The translations under genes and the position numbers were made by a program. From contig JAJPHL010000009.1 of the NCBI GenBank assembly GCA_021325275.1, positions 124,001 through 188,000 of the forward strand: a stretch of DNA of 64,000 nucleotides, read 5' to 3'. This stretch comes from Terriglobia bacterium (GTDB taxonomy: Bacteria > Acidobacteriota > Terriglobia > JAJPHL01). Below are positions 1-8,632 of the stretch, in pieces (position 1 is the first letter of the stretch; each line of letters begins with the position of its first letter). The notes beneath the pieces were generated by a model. That model did no database searches, was not told the DNA's origin, and was given only the letters and a program-made list of their open reading frames with translations.

Positions 1-271
1 CGATCTCCTGGCCGCGCGCCGTCAGCATCAGGATCGGCACGCGCGAGCGGGCCCGCAGCTTTTTGCAAACTTCCATGCCGCTCATCTTCGGCAGCATCAC
101 GTCGAGGATCACGAGGTCCGGTTTTTCGCCGTTGGCGCGGCGCAAGCCTTCCTCGCCGTCCTTCGCGGCGATCACTTGATAGCCTTCGTACTCGAAGTTG
201 TCGCGCAGGCCGGCGAGCATATCGGCTTCGTCTTCCACGATCAGAATTTTGAAATTAGTTTCGGCTGGCAT
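1..271 (-). CDS. Response regulator, receiver domain (partial, C-terminus beyond window)
   Basis: Only the first 90 codons are present, because the gene runs off the left edge of the window. The translation is a CheY-like receiver: the acidic pocket is VEDE at residues 12-15, the phospho-acceptor is Asp57 in LVILDVMLP, and the conserved Thr lies in LMLTARGQE. It starts at ATG 271 and overlaps the 3' end of the upstream histidine kinase by 17 nt, so the two are translationally coupled and are almost certainly cognate partners. The receiver resembles the complete PhoB-type regulator at 48448-49137 (shared GL-[RK]-DNF and GQE segments), which suggests an OmpR/PhoB output domain, but that part is not visible here. 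Confidence 0.93.
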   Translation of the reverse strand, partial: MPAETNFKILIVEDEADMLAGLRDNFEYEGYQVIAAKDGEEGLRRANGEKPDLVILDVMLPKMSGMEVCKKLRARSRVPILMLTARGQEI

Positions 272-1925
272 CGTCAATGGGCACCTTCAAAATAAATTTG
301 CTTCCTTGGCCGGGGGAGCTCTCCACAGAAACCGTGCCGTGGTGCGCCTGCGCCACGTGCTTCACGAGCGACAGCCCCAGGCCGCTGCCTTTCGTGGTGT
401 GCACCAGCGGATCGCCGGCGCGATAGAACTTTTCGAAAATGCGAATGTGGTCTTTCCGCGCGATTCCGATTCCGCGGTCTTCCACTTCCAGCGCCACGCT
501 GCCGTTCTCGCGATTCAACCGCACGGCCACTTGCCGCGAGTCGCCGGAGTACTTTACCGCGTTGTCGAGCAGATTCAGTACGCAGAGCGAATACGACTCG
601 CGATCGACCAGCACGGGCGGCAGATCTCCCGCGAGAGTCTCTTCCACTTGAAATCCCTTTTCGTCGAGCTGATAGCGATACGCGCCGATCGCCTGGCCGA
701 CCAGTCCCGCCAGATCGGTGCGCTCAAAGCGATATTGCTTGCCGCCGGCTTCGATGCGCGAGAAATCGAGCAGGTTGTTGATCAGTCCGGTCAACCTCTC
801 GCTTTCTTTCCGAATGGTCGAATAATACTCCTGCATTTTTTCAGGACGCCGCACGCGTCCGAGCTCCAGCGTCTCGGCGAACAAGCGGATCAGCGCCAAC
901 GGCGTCTTTAGCTCGTGACTCACGTTCGACACGAAGTCCGATTTCAGGCGCGCCAACTCCATTTCCTGATTCACGCTGCGCCACGTGAAGAACACGCCGC
1001 CCAGCAGGACGCCGCCCATCACGATGGCCAGGTAGAAATTGCGGCGCAGGATGTCGTCGGCGATCGAGTCGATGCTTTCGCCCTTCAGCTTGATGTAGAC
1101 CGAGCCGAACAGCGTCGCGCCGTCGAAAGGTTTGTGCGTGTCGGTATCGCGGAATTCCGCCGGCTCGCTCGACCAAACCAAGTCCTGCGTTTCCTGATCG
1201 CGAATGCCGACGACCGCTTTGTCGAACCACTCGTCCGTCTCGGGCGACGCCGCGTTTTTGTAGGCCGCCGGGAAGAGCGTCTTATGCAAATAATCGCGAT
1301 CCAGTGTGAATCCGAGCACGCCGGCCGGATGCCCTTGCGCGTCGTGGATCAACACGTAGTGCGCGGTGTTGTACTGGTGGCGCGGACGCTTCAGCACCAC
1401 CAGAAAATCGTCGGTGGTGGAGTACAAGGGCTGATGCGTGCCGGGTACCGGTTTCTCGCCGTCTTGCAGCGCTTCCACCAGGCGATCGTAAGTGGCCGCA
1501 AAATTCGCGGCGATCTGCTCGGCGTTTTCACTGCGTTCGTGCGCCTCGAAGCTGTCGGGCTCGGAAGGCCGCGGGAAAATCATCGCGCCGGTGGAGGGAT
1601 GATAGAAGACCAGCAAATCGGCGTACGGTTTGTCGACAATCTCCTTGCGCAGCCGCTCGCACAGCACATCGTCGTCTTGGGAGGGAGCCGGCTCCAGGCT
1701 CGCGGCGAGGTCGCGGCCCAAGCGATCTTTCTCCAGCACGATCTGATGCTCCACGCTCTTGATCACCTGCAAGAGTTGCTGATTGACGATGGCGTGCGCC
1801 GTCTTGGTCTGTTTGGCGTAATAGAGGTGCTCGAGTTGCGAGGCGAGTAGCGCGGCGATTGGGAGCAGCAGCGCTACCACCATCACCACGCCCACTCTGG
1901 TTTTGGGCGACCAATGCGGCTTCAT
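255..1925 (-). CDS. Membrane sensor histidine kinase
   Basis: A 556-residue sensor kinase that autophosphorylates on His and passes phosphate to the regulator that follows it. An N-terminal membrane segment lies at about residues 13-30, then comes a ~265-residue extracytoplasmic sensor region, and a second membrane segment at about 296-314. The HisKA box has the phospho-acceptor His337 in [10 protein letters not shown]. The HATPase_c domain shows the N box (NLLDNAVKY), G1 (DRGIGI), an F box (FEKFYR) and G2 ([10 protein letters not shown]). I chose ATG 1925; a TTG six codons upstream is also in frame. It overlaps the response regulator start by 17 nt. The sensor domain is not one I recognise. 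The kinase core resembles the second kinase at 46559-48451. Confidence 0.93.
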   Translation of the reverse strand: MKPHWSPKTRVGVVMVVALLLPIAALLASQLEHLYYAKQTKTAHAIVNQQLLQVIKSVEHQIVLEKDRLGRDLAASLEPAPSQDDDVLCERLRKEIVDKPYADLLVFYHPSTGAMIFPRPSEPDSFEAHERSENAEQIAANFAATYDRLVEALQDGEKPVPGTHQPLYSTTDDFLVVLKRPRHQYNTAHYVLIHDAQGHPAGVLGFTLDRDYLHKTLFPAAYKNAASPETDEWFDKAVVGIRDQETQDLVWSSEPAEFRDTDTHKPFDGATLFGSVYIKLKGESIDSIADDILRRNFYLAIVMGGVLLGGVFFTWRSVNQEMELARLKSDFVSNVSHELKTPLALIRLFAETLELGRVRRPEKMQEYYSTIRKESERLTGLINNLLDFSRIEAGGKQYRFERTDLAGLVGQAIGAYRYQLDEKGFQVEETLAGDLPPVLVDRESYSLCVLNLLDNAVKYSGDSRQVAVRLNRENGSVALEVEDRGIGIARKDHIRIFEKFYRAGDPLVHTTKGSGLGLSLVKHVAQAHHGTVSVESSPGQGSKFILKVPIDDASRN

Positions 1926-1990
1926 GAAGTCATTTCGTTGCAAACAAACCTGCTTTTAGAATATTGTCGCCAGAGTGGTAGTGTGTCAAG

Positions 1991-2026
1991 GGCGGGTGAA
2001 AGCCTGTAAAAGGTTGTGAACCCGCC
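1991..2026. promoter_or_regulatory. Inverted repeat in divergent intergenic region
   Basis: Arms GGCGGGT (1991-1997) and ACCCGCC (2020-2026) form a perfect 7 bp inverted repeat with a 22 nt spacer. It lies in the 136 nt gap between the divergent histidine kinase and metallophosphoesterase genes. It could be an operator or a leader hairpin, and nothing else in the sequence decides between these. Confidence 0.35.
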
Positions 2027-2031
2027 AGGAT

Positions 2032-2056
2032 TCAGCACTCAGGACTCAGCACTCTG
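2032..2056 (+). repeat. Interspersed word repeat, copy 1 (CAGCACTC type)
   Basis: This 25-nt stretch contains CAGCACTC twice, 14 nt apart, joined by AGGACT. It is identical base for base to 17809-17833, about 15.8 kb away. Here it ends 5 nt before the ATG of the metallophosphoesterase, where a Shine-Dalgarno sequence would be expected and none is seen. It belongs to the set of intergenic word arrays described in the findings. Confidence 0.85.
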
Positions 2057-2061
2057 TCATT

Positions 2062-2862
2062 ATGCGTTATTTGATTGTCAGCGACATTCACGCCAACTGG
2101 GAAGGCTTGGAGGCGTCCCTGGCGGCTGTGGATGGACGCTACGACGAAATCCTGTGCCTCGGCGACATCGTCGGTTACGGCGCCGACCCCAACCGGTGTG
2201 TGGAATGGGTGCGCGAGCATTGCGCGGCGGGATGCGTGGTGCGCGGCAATCACGACAAGGTTTGTTGTGGACTCGATGAGGGTGCGGACTTCAACGCCAC
2301 CGCGTTGCGCGCCGCGCGCTGGACGCGCGATCAATTGACGCCCCAGAATCTCGCTTACCTGCAAGAATTGCCGGAGGGGCCTGCGGTGATTTCTGTTCCA
2401 AATCTCGAAACGCCGCTCGATTTTCAGTTGGTTCACGGATCGCCGCTCGACGAAGACGAATATCTCGTCTCCGGCACCGACGCCGGCATGGCCTTCGAGC
2501 ATCAAGTGCACGGCGTGACGTTGTTCGGACACACGCACGTGCAAGGCGGCTTCATCGCCAATCCGCCGGCGCACGATTGGTGGGGTCACGGCTCGGGCGC
2601 GCGCGTGATTCGCATCAAGCCGGCGGCCGGAATCTCCAACACCGCGCTGACCGTTGAAGATCGCGAGAAGTATTTGCTGAATCCGGGATCCACGGGGCAG
2701 CCGCGCGACGGCGATAGTCGCGCCGGGCTGGCGATCTACGAACCGGAAGCGCGCCAGCTTGTCTATTGGCGCATTCCGTACGACATCCCAGCGGCGCAAG
2801 CGCGGATCACCGCCGCGGGTTTGCCGGAGGTGTTGGCGGCGCGTTTGCAATTCGGGCGTTAG
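2062..2862 (+). CDS. Metallophosphoesterase family protein
   Basis: A 266-residue calcineurin-like phosphoesterase of the compact YfcE/Metallophos_2 type, probably cytoplasmic because no signal peptide is seen. The metal-binding motifs occur in order: D8-x-H10 (SDIHAN), G34-D35 (CLGDIVGYG), GNHD at 62-65, a downstream HGSP, and GHTH near residue 156. This layout is typical of Mn/Fe-dependent phosphodiesterases or protein phosphatases; the substrate cannot be inferred. The ATG at 2062 follows directly after a word-repeat sequence and has no evident Shine-Dalgarno, so a leader-dependent or weak start is likely. An AT-rich 70-nt gap separates it from the next run of genes. Confidence 0.88.
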   Translation: MRYLIVSDIHANWEGLEASLAAVDGRYDEILCLGDIVGYGADPNRCVEWVREHCAAGCVVRGNHDKVCCGLDEGADFNATALRAARWTRDQLTPQNLAYLQELPEGPAVISVPNLETPLDFQLVHGSPLDEDEYLVSGTDAGMAFEHQVHGVTLFGHTHVQGGFIANPPAHDWWGHGSGARVIRIKPAAGISNTALTVEDREKYLLNPGSTGQPRDGDSRAGLAIYEPEARQLVYWRIPYDIPAAQARITAAGLPEVLAARLQFGR

Positions 2863-2875
2863 CAGCGGCCAAACA

Positions 2876-2904
2876 TTTCTTACGTTCCAAATTTTTTGTA
2901 TATT
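2876..2904 (+). promoter_or_regulatory. Candidate sigma-70 promoter for the LysW-like operon
   Basis: TTTCTT (2876-2881) and TATATT (2899-2904) are separated by 17 nt inside a conspicuously AT-rich island of otherwise GC-rich DNA. It lies 28 nt upstream of the LysW-like start codon. The -35 match is weak; the -10 is good. Confidence 0.4.
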
Positions 2905-2932
2905 AGATTTGGTGGGTTGCGAGGAGGTGCCA

Positions 2933-3196
2933 ATGGCGAATTGTCCGGAGTGCGAAGCCTTGCTGGAAGTGGATGAGGATGAAGTCGAGGAAGGCGACGT
3001 CATCAGTTGCGGGGAATGCGGTTTGGATCTGGAAGTGGTCCATCAGAGTCCGCTCGAAGTCGAACGCCTCGATGACGAAGAAGAGGAAGAAGAAGGCGAG
3101 GCGGCCGCTTACGACGAGGACGGCTACGACGAAGATGACGACGACGCCGATGACGACGAAGACGAAGACGAAGAGGACGATGAAGAAGAAGAATAG
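2933..3196 (+). CDS. LysW-like zinc-binding protein with hyperacidic C-terminal tail
   Basis: An 87-residue protein. The first ~45 residues match the amino-group carrier LysW fold: two zinc knuckles, C4-x2-C7 (CPEC) and C26-x2-C29 (CGEC), followed by the family's LEVV-x3-PLEVE strand. True LysW/ArgW carriers end in EDWGE, whose terminal Glu is modified. Here that ending is absent and is replaced by a ~40-residue run of almost only Asp and Glu, ending in EEEE. No lysX/argX ligase or lysine/arginine gene is nearby, so a carrier role is not supported by context. ATG 2933 has a strong GAGGAGG ribosome site 4-8 nt upstream. The reading frame overlaps the next gene by 17 nt. Confidence 0.75.
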   Translation: MANCPECEALLEVDEDEVEEGDVISCGECGLDLEVVHQSPLEVERLDDEEEEEEGEAAAYDEDGYDEDDDDADDDEDEDEEDDEEEE

Positions 3197-3575
3197 CCTC
3201 CTGCATTTCGCCTTGGCCTCCGGACTCGCGGCCTTCGCGCTCGCGGCGCTGATTCCCGCGGCGCTTGGGCAGGCGCCCGCGGCATATCTTCAAAAGAAGC
3301 ATAGCGGGTCGTACGCGTTGCTGTATGGCACGGTATTCTATTCAGAGAACGATTTTCTGGTGCGAGGCGCGCGCATATCCGTACAGTTGAAGGACACCAA
3401 GAAACGTTGGGACGCGGCCACCAACGAAGAAGGATCATTCGCCATCCGATTGCCCGCCGGCAAGGGCGTCTACGTGGTGGAAGCAACCATGCCGGGGCGA
3501 CAACCGGATCGGAAGGAAGTTACGTTTGAGGATGACGAGCGTGTCGATGTTGTTCTCCACCTGAAAGGCAAGTAA
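3180..3575 (+). CDS. Secreted carboxypeptidase-regulatory-like domain protein
   Basis: A 131-residue protein. A Lys-rich start (MKKKNS) and a hydrophobic stretch ending near AALGQA form a typical Sec signal peptide, so it is exported. The remaining ~100 residues form a beta-sandwich of the CarboxypepD_reg/transthyretin-like type (GTVFYSENDFLVRGARISV, an EEGSFAIRLPAG segment, then VYVVEATMPG). Such domains are usually structural or ligand-binding, not enzymatic. The ATG lies inside the acidic tail of the preceding gene (17 nt overlap), so it is translationally coupled. It is followed after 2 nt by a second protein of the same kind. Confidence 0.7.
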   Translation: MKKKNSLLHFALASGLAAFALAALIPAALGQAPAAYLQKKHSGSYALLYGTVFYSENDFLVRGARISVQLKDTKKRWDAATNEEGSFAIRLPAGKGVYVVEATMPGRQPDRKEVTFEDDERVDVVLHLKGK

Positions 3576-3577
3576 TC

Positions 3578-4096
3578 ATGCAACGCGGTTGTATCACCCT
3601 GTTCTTACTCTTGGTCGCGGCCGTTTCCGCCGCCGCCCAACCCGGCAAAGCGCCGAACACGCCCGTCTTCACCGGCCTCGGCGATCGCGAGAGAGCTGCG
3701 AAGCTTCGCCTGCTGCACGGCGAAGTCATGGATCCCGGCGACAAGCCGATCGAGAAGGCCGTCGTTTATCTCAAGGACAAAAAAACTCAGAAAGTCGTCA
3801 CCGTTACCACCGGCAAGGATGGTCTGTATCACTTCGCGGACTTGAATCCCGATCAGGACTACGAACTGTACGCCGAGCACGAAGGACTCATCAGCAATAA
3901 GCGTTTGTTGAGCATGCTCGACGGACGTAAAGACGTAACGCTGAACCTGAGAGTGGAGAACAAGAAGCCGCCCGCCACCAAACCGGACGACAGGAAATCT
4001 CCCGCCGCCACCGGAGCCACCGGATCGACGGGCGCCGGCTCCCAATCCGACAAGCCGGAAAGCAACAAAAAGCCCGGGGACTCCCCGCAATCGTGA
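3578..4096 (+). CDS. Secreted carboxypeptidase-regulatory-like domain protein with disordered tail
   Basis: A 172-residue protein with an N-terminal signal peptide (hydrophobic LFLLLVAAVSAAA, cleavage near AAAQP). It has one CarboxypepD_reg-like beta-sandwich at about residues 45-125 (LHGEVMDPGDKPIEKAVVYL, then KDGLYHFADLNP) and a Pro/Lys/Ser/Gly-rich, probably disordered tail. It begins 2 nt after the preceding gene and its stop overlaps the start of the lipid kinase (GTGA). All four genes of the run 2933-5034 are therefore likely one transcript. No enzymatic motif is seen. Confidence 0.7.
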   Translation: MQRGCITLFLLLVAAVSAAAQPGKAPNTPVFTGLGDRERAAKLRLLHGEVMDPGDKPIEKAVVYLKDKKTQKVVTVTTGKDGLYHFADLNPDQDYELYAEHEGLISNKRLLSMLDGRKDVTLNLRVENKKPPATKPDDRKSPAATGATGSTGAGSQSDKPESNKKPGDSPQS

Positions 4097-5034
4097 AGCG
4101 GCCTCTCGGCCTCGTCTACAATCCCGCGGCCGGCGACGGCCGGTGGCGTCCCAGCCTTGAAGGCATGTTGCGCGCGCTGGAAGGCGTGGGCGGTAAAGTG
4201 GAACTATTCGCCACGCGATTCGCCGGCGACGGCGTGGAACAAGGCCGGCTCGCCGCCGAGCGTCACGACCTCGTAGCGATTCAAGGCGGTGACGGATCGA
4301 TCAACGAAGCGATCAACGGCATTGTGCAGTCGGCGCAGTTATCGGGGCGCTCGCCGCGAATCCTGCTTCTTCCCGGCGGCACGATGAACGTGCTGTGTCG
4401 CGACCTTGGGATTCCGCTCGATCCGCTCGAAGCCGCGACATTGCTGAAGTCGGGCGAGCCGCGGCGCATTTGTCTCGGCGCGTCCACCAGAAACGGTCAG
4501 GACACCAAGCGATATTTCACCCTGATGACCGGCGCCGGTCTTGACGCCGCGATCGTGCACGGCATGACGCAATTCGCGGCGGCGAAACGGGTGCTGGGTC
4601 CATTTGCGTTCGCGCTTTCGGGATTCTCGAGCGGTCTGATGTATTCGTTCCCGGAGATCGAAGTGGTGGTGGAGGAAGGCGACGCGCCGGGCGTCTATCG
4701 CGGAGCCGAGGTGATCGTCGGAAAATCGAAGGGTTACGGCGGATGGTTCACGGTCACCGATCGCGCCGACAACGCGCAGCCGATGTTTGAAGTGGCGATC
4801 GCGCGGCGCAAAGGCGTACTGCGTCACATGGCCGCGATCCCGCTGGCGTTGTTCGGCCAACTGAAGCGCTCGAGCAACTACTTGTTCATGATGTCGACGC
4901 GCTTGCAGATCAATTCCGCGGGCAACGTTCCGGTGCAAATGGACGGCGATCCCGTGGGATCTCTGCCGATCAACTTGTCGGTGGATGGCGCGTCGGTGGA
5001 GGTGCTCGTCCCCGACGGCTGGTCGCAGCCTTAG
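4093..5034 (+). CDS. Diacylglycerol kinase family lipid kinase (YegS/BmrU type)
   Basis: A 313-residue protein of the DAGK_cat family, which phosphorylates diacylglycerol, sphingosine-like or other membrane lipids using ATP. An N-terminal VYNPAAG and the nucleotide-binding GGDGS at residues 65-69 (followed by INEAINGI) are diagnostic. Further on are LLPGGTMNVLCRDLGIP and a C-terminal QMDGDP segment of the YegS-like beta-sandwich. The start is GTG 4093, overlapping the preceding stop as GTGA. It closes the LysW-like/secreted-protein run, and the functional link to those proteins is unknown. Confidence 0.88.
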   Translation: MKRPLGLVYNPAAGDGRWRPSLEGMLRALEGVGGKVELFATRFAGDGVEQGRLAAERHDLVAIQGGDGSINEAINGIVQSAQLSGRSPRILLLPGGTMNVLCRDLGIPLDPLEAATLLKSGEPRRICLGASTRNGQDTKRYFTLMTGAGLDAAIVHGMTQFAAAKRVLGPFAFALSGFSSGLMYSFPEIEVVVEEGDAPGVYRGAEVIVGKSKGYGGWFTVTDRADNAQPMFEVAIARRKGVLRHMAAIPLALFGQLKRSSNYLFMMSTRLQINSAGNVPVQMDGDPVGSLPINLSVDGASVEVLVPDGWSQP

Positions 5035-5044
5035 TCAACCGAAC

Positions 5045-5821
5045 CTATTTCTTCTTATGCTGCGCTTGCAGGAAGTCCGTCAGCGCCTGCAACTGATCGT
5101 CGTTCAAATTGATTGTCGCCGGCATCAGCGATCCTGGAACATACGCCGGCGGATTCTTGAAGTGGCCCGTCAGCCACTGGTTGGTGCGTCCACGATCGCC
5201 TTCGATCGTGAGATCGGGTCCCACGCCGCCGCCTTCGCCGTTCAGCTTGTGACATCCCACACAGTTTTCCTGGCGGAACATCAGCGCGCCTTCGCGCAAC
5301 CGCTGCTCGGGCGTGAGCGCTAAGCTCGCAGCGGCCGTTTGCTTGGGCCCCGCTTGTTGAAGTTGGCGAATCGCCAGCACAACCCTCCATGTCGACTCTT
5401 CGTCGAGCATTTCGTGCCATCCCGGCATGCCCGTGAAGCGCACTCCGTTCTCGACGATCCAAAATAATTCCGCGTCGCTCCACTTGCGCACGTGCGGCGA
5501 CGTGAGATCCATCGCCGGCGGATACATCGAGCGTCCGTAGGCGCCCTGCGAGCGTCCGTCTTCGCCGTGACATGTGCTGCACGATCGCTGATAAATTTCC
5601 AGACCCGCTTGCCGCGCCTGTTCATTGGCGGCGATGGGATTGTGGCGGATCTGCGCTTCGAACGGGATCACCACTTCCTTCGCCAGATTTGCGAAGCGCT
5701 CTTCGGCGCGCGACGGCCGCGCGTTGGCGGAGAATCCGCCCATGAGAAAGGCGGCCAATCCTCCGGCGCATAGCAATCCGGCGACGATGTAGCTTGTTAC
5801 GCGACGAATGTGTTGCGTCAT
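5045..5821 (-). CDS. Diheme c-type cytochrome
   Basis: A 258-residue exported protein with two heme c attachment sites: CSTCH at residues 81-85 and CVGCH near residue 185. Each is followed by a distal Met-containing segment (FTGMPGW and SLMPATINL) that can supply the axial ligand. An N-terminal hydrophobic segment (YIVAGLLCAGGLAAFLMGG) is a signal peptide or membrane anchor. It is an electron carrier of the periplasm, and its redox partner is not encoded nearby. I chose ATG 5821, which has a GGTGGA ribosome site; a longer frame upstream has no such signal. It is convergent with the lipid kinase (10 nt gap) and divergent from an MFS gene. Confidence 0.9.
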   Translation of the reverse strand: MTQHIRRVTSYIVAGLLCAGGLAAFLMGGFSANARPSRAEERFANLAKEVVIPFEAQIRHNPIAANEQARQAGLEIYQRSCSTCHGEDGRSQGAYGRSMYPPAMDLTSPHVRKWSDAELFWIVENGVRFTGMPGWHEMLDEESTWRVVLAIRQLQQAGPKQTAAASLALTPEQRLREGALMFRQENCVGCHKLNGEGGGVGPDLTIEGDRGRTNQWLTGHFKNPPAYVPGSLMPATINLNDDQLQALTDFLQAQHKKK

Positions 5822-5979
5822 TCCACCAAGTCCCTTCAAAACCCTGCTTCTCAGCCTCAGAGACTCTCGCAAGTCCGCATTTATTCCCGTGCTCTGGATT
5901 GTATCCCTTCAGGGCACACGCGCGCGTAAGCTCGACTACCGCTGATATCGGATATGATTGGACGCACCACAACCTCCGC

Positions 5980-7212
5980 GTGATCACCACACAACAAAAG
6001 CGCGCACTCGCCGCCGCCAGTCTCGGCTGGATGCTCGACGCCATGGACGTGATGCTGTATTCGCTGGTCTTGAAATCCATTCAAGACGAATTGCATCTCG
6101 CTCCCTCGACCAGCGGATTGCTCGTGGCCATGACGCTGGTCACCGCCGCCGTTGGCGGCCTCGTCTTCGGCAAACTCGCCGATCGCATCGGTCGCGCGCG
6201 TTCGATGATGCTGTGCATCTTGCTCTACTCCCTGTTCACGGGACTGAGCGGGTTGGCGCAAAACGTTTGGCAGCTCGCGATCTGCCGCATTCTTCTGGGA
6301 CTCGGCATGGGTGGCGAGTGGGGAACCGGCGCCGCGCTCGTCGCCGAGACGTGGCCCGCTGAGCATCGCGGAAAAGCCATGGGATTGCTGCAAAGTTTTT
6401 GGGCCGTCGGGTACGGGCTCGCCGTCGTCGTGAATTGGGCGGTCGCGCCGCGCTTTGGATGGCGCGCTGTCTTTTTCGTTGGCGTACTGCCGGCGCTCGC
6501 GACCTTGTGGATCCAGAAGAGTGTGGAAGAACCGGAGATTTGGCGCGAGCATCGCGCAAGAATCGCGCGGCAACCCGCGGCCGAGAGCGGCGCGGCCGCT
6601 TCCGGATCGTTGGCAGCGCTCTTTCAAGGGAAACTTTTGCGGCGCACCGTGGTCGCTGCCGCTGTAAACTCCGCGTCGCTCTTCGCGTGGTGGGGAATGT
6701 TCACCTGGATTCCCAGCTTTCTCGCGCTTTCACCCGACAAAGGTGGCCGCGGCCTGGCGATCGGACAGAGTTCCTCGTGGATGCTCTTGATGCAAGCGGG
6801 CGCGTGGTTCGGCTACGTCACGTTCGGCTATCTCGCGGACCGCTTTGGCGATCGGCGAACGTACGTTTTCTACCTTTTCGCTTCGGGCTTGCTGGCGTTT
6901 CTCTTCGGACGCGCGACCGATCCCACGATGAGCACGCTCTTAAGTCCGCTGCTGGGATTCTTCTGCACCGGATGTTTCTCCGGCTTCGCGATCATCGCGT
7001 CGGCGCTTTTTCCCACGAGCGTGCGCGGCACAGCGTTGGGATTCACATACAACTTGGGGCGCATCGCCAGCGCTGTGGCGCCGTTCACGATTGGAAAAAT
7101 GTCGGAGTCGCTGGGACTTTCGGTAGCCTTCTGGTTGACGGCCGGCGCGTACGCCATCGCGGCGATGGTGGCGTTCGCGCTTCCAGATACAACCGGCATC
7201 GCTTTGGAGTAA
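5980..7212 (+). CDS. MFS transporter (sugar/aromatic-acid-type)
   Basis: A 410-residue, 12-helix major facilitator. The loop 2-3 signature GKLADRIGRARSM and the acidic GWMLDAMDVM in helix 1 are typical of the sialate/aromatic-acid:H+ symporter branch. WGTGAALVAETWPAEHRGKA is the matching helix 4-5 motif. The substrate cannot be deduced. The preferred start is GTG 5980 (residues VITTQQKRALAAA); upstream in-frame codons encode a sequence with no homologous look and would overlap the divergent cytochrome. It is followed after 23 nt by the PQQ-propeller gene. Confidence 0.85.
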   Translation: MITTQQKRALAAASLGWMLDAMDVMLYSLVLKSIQDELHLAPSTSGLLVAMTLVTAAVGGLVFGKLADRIGRARSMMLCILLYSLFTGLSGLAQNVWQLAICRILLGLGMGGEWGTGAALVAETWPAEHRGKAMGLLQSFWAVGYGLAVVVNWAVAPRFGWRAVFFVGVLPALATLWIQKSVEEPEIWREHRARIARQPAAESGAAASGSLAALFQGKLLRRTVVAAAVNSASLFAWWGMFTWIPSFLALSPDKGGRGLAIGQSSSWMLLMQAGAWFGYVTFGYLADRFGDRRTYVFYLFASGLLAFLFGRATDPTMSTLLSPLLGFFCTGCFSGFAIIASALFPTSVRGTALGFTYNLGRIASAVAPFTIGKMSESLGLSVAFWLTAGAYAIAAMVAFALPDTTGIALE

Positions 7213-7235
7213 GCAGCTTGGAGTAAACTTTCCCT

Positions 7236-8540
7236 ATGCAATTCCTTTTACTGGCTCTCTTTCTAGCAGGAGTAGACAAGGTCGACAACTGGCCGCAGTT
7301 CCGCGGACCGCAATCGCTGGGCGTGGCCGAAGACCCGCGCCTGCCCGACAAATGGAGCGCCACCGAAAACGTCGCGTGGAAGACGGAAATTCCCGGCGTC
7401 GGCTGGTCGTCGCCGGTGGTGTGGGGCGATCGTATCTATGTGACGTCGGTGATCGACTCAGGCACGCTCGAAAAACCGAAGAAGGGTTTGTACTTCGGCG
7501 GCGAGCGTCCAGCGAGCAAAGATGAACATCGCTGGATGGTCTACGCCATCGACTTCAAGAGCGGAAAAATCGTGTGGGAGCGGGAGGCGCACAAAGCCGT
7601 GCCCGATGCGCCGCATCATTTGAAAAACAGCTACGCTTCGGAAACGCCGGTGACCGACGGCGAACGCGTCTACGTGTACTTCGGCAACGTGGGACTCTTC
7701 ACGTACGATCGCGCGGGAAAATTGTTGTGGTCGCAGGAGATGAAAGCGAACAAGACTCGCTACGGCTGGGGCACCGCGGCGTCGCCGGTGTTGTACAAAG
7801 GCCGCTTGTACATCGTGAACGACAACGACGAGCACTCCTATCTGGAATGCCTCGATGCTAAGACCGGAAAGTCCATTTGGAAAGTCGATCGCGAGGAGGG
7901 AACGAACTGGGCCACGCCGTTCATTTGGGAAAACGAGAAGCGCACTGAACTCGTCACGCCGGGGACCAAGAAAAACCGTTCGTATGATCTCGACGGCAAG
8001 CTGCTGTGGGAAATGACCGGCATGTCGAGCATCTCGATCCCCATGCCGTTCACGAAATTCGGATTGTTGTACATCGCCTCCGGTTACGTCGGCGATCAAA
8101 TCCGTCCGGTGTTCGCGATCAAGCCCGGCGCGAAGGGCGACATTTCCCTGAAGCCGGACGAAACGTCGAACGAATACGTCGCGTGGTATCAAAAGCAAGC
8201 GGGACCCTATAATCCGTCGCCGATCATCTACGGCGATTACTATTACACGCTGCTCGATCGCGGATTCATCACCTGCCACGAGGCGCGCACCGGAAAACTT
8301 GTGTACGACAAGCAGCGCATGGACGCGGAGTCGTCGGCGTTCACGTCATCGCCGTGGGCGTACAACGGGAAAATCTTTTTGCAGAGCGAAGACGGCGACA
8401 CCTACGTCGTGCAAGCCGGTCCCGAATACAAGCTGCTCGGCAAGAACAGCCTCGGCGACATGGCCATGGCCACGCCGGCGATTTCGCAGGGAAGCTTGGT
8501 GATCCGCACGGCGTCGTACTTGTACCGAATCGCTAAGTAA
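7236..8540 (+). CDS. PQQ-binding-like beta-propeller repeat protein
   Basis: A 434-residue, probably exported protein. The hydrophobic N-terminus (MQFLLLALFLAG) is followed directly by the typical WPQFRGPQSLGVAEDP opening of planctomycete and acidobacterial PQQ_2/BamB-like propellers. About seven blade repeats follow with the recurring pattern YAID-x-KSGKIVWE, CLDAKTGKSIWK, CHEARTGKLVYD. Proteins of this type bind no cofactor or PQQ and act as scaffolds or as outer-membrane-assembly-like factors. No dehydrogenase motif is visible, so an alcohol dehydrogenase function is not supported. Confidence 0.85.
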   Translation: MQFLLLALFLAGVDKVDNWPQFRGPQSLGVAEDPRLPDKWSATENVAWKTEIPGVGWSSPVVWGDRIYVTSVIDSGTLEKPKKGLYFGGERPASKDEHRWMVYAIDFKSGKIVWEREAHKAVPDAPHHLKNSYASETPVTDGERVYVYFGNVGLFTYDRAGKLLWSQEMKANKTRYGWGTAASPVLYKGRLYIVNDNDEHSYLECLDAKTGKSIWKVDREEGTNWATPFIWENEKRTELVTPGTKKNRSYDLDGKLLWEMTGMSSISIPMPFTKFGLLYIASGYVGDQIRPVFAIKPGAKGDISLKPDETSNEYVAWYQKQAGPYNPSPIIYGDYYYTLLDRGFITCHEARTGKLVYDKQRMDAESSAFTSSPWAYNGKIFLQSEDGDTYVVQAGPEYKLLGKNSLGDMAMATPAISQGSLVIRTASYLYRIAK

Positions 8541-8632
8541 GGGAATTACGTCAAGTAGCGGCTTACGGCGCCTTCGTTCACTCGACGCTCGATCACGCGG
8601 TCGACGCGCGCGCCGAGTGATAACATTTACGT

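Noticed and set aside
2032-2056. Possible CRISPR repeat
   Set aside because: There are only two or three word copies without spacers of constant length, and no cas genes anywhere in the window.
7236-8540. PQQ-dependent alcohol dehydrogenase
   Set aside because: It is too short (434 residues), with no adjacent-Cys pair or heme domain; the opening WPQFRGP is that of BamB-like propeller proteins.
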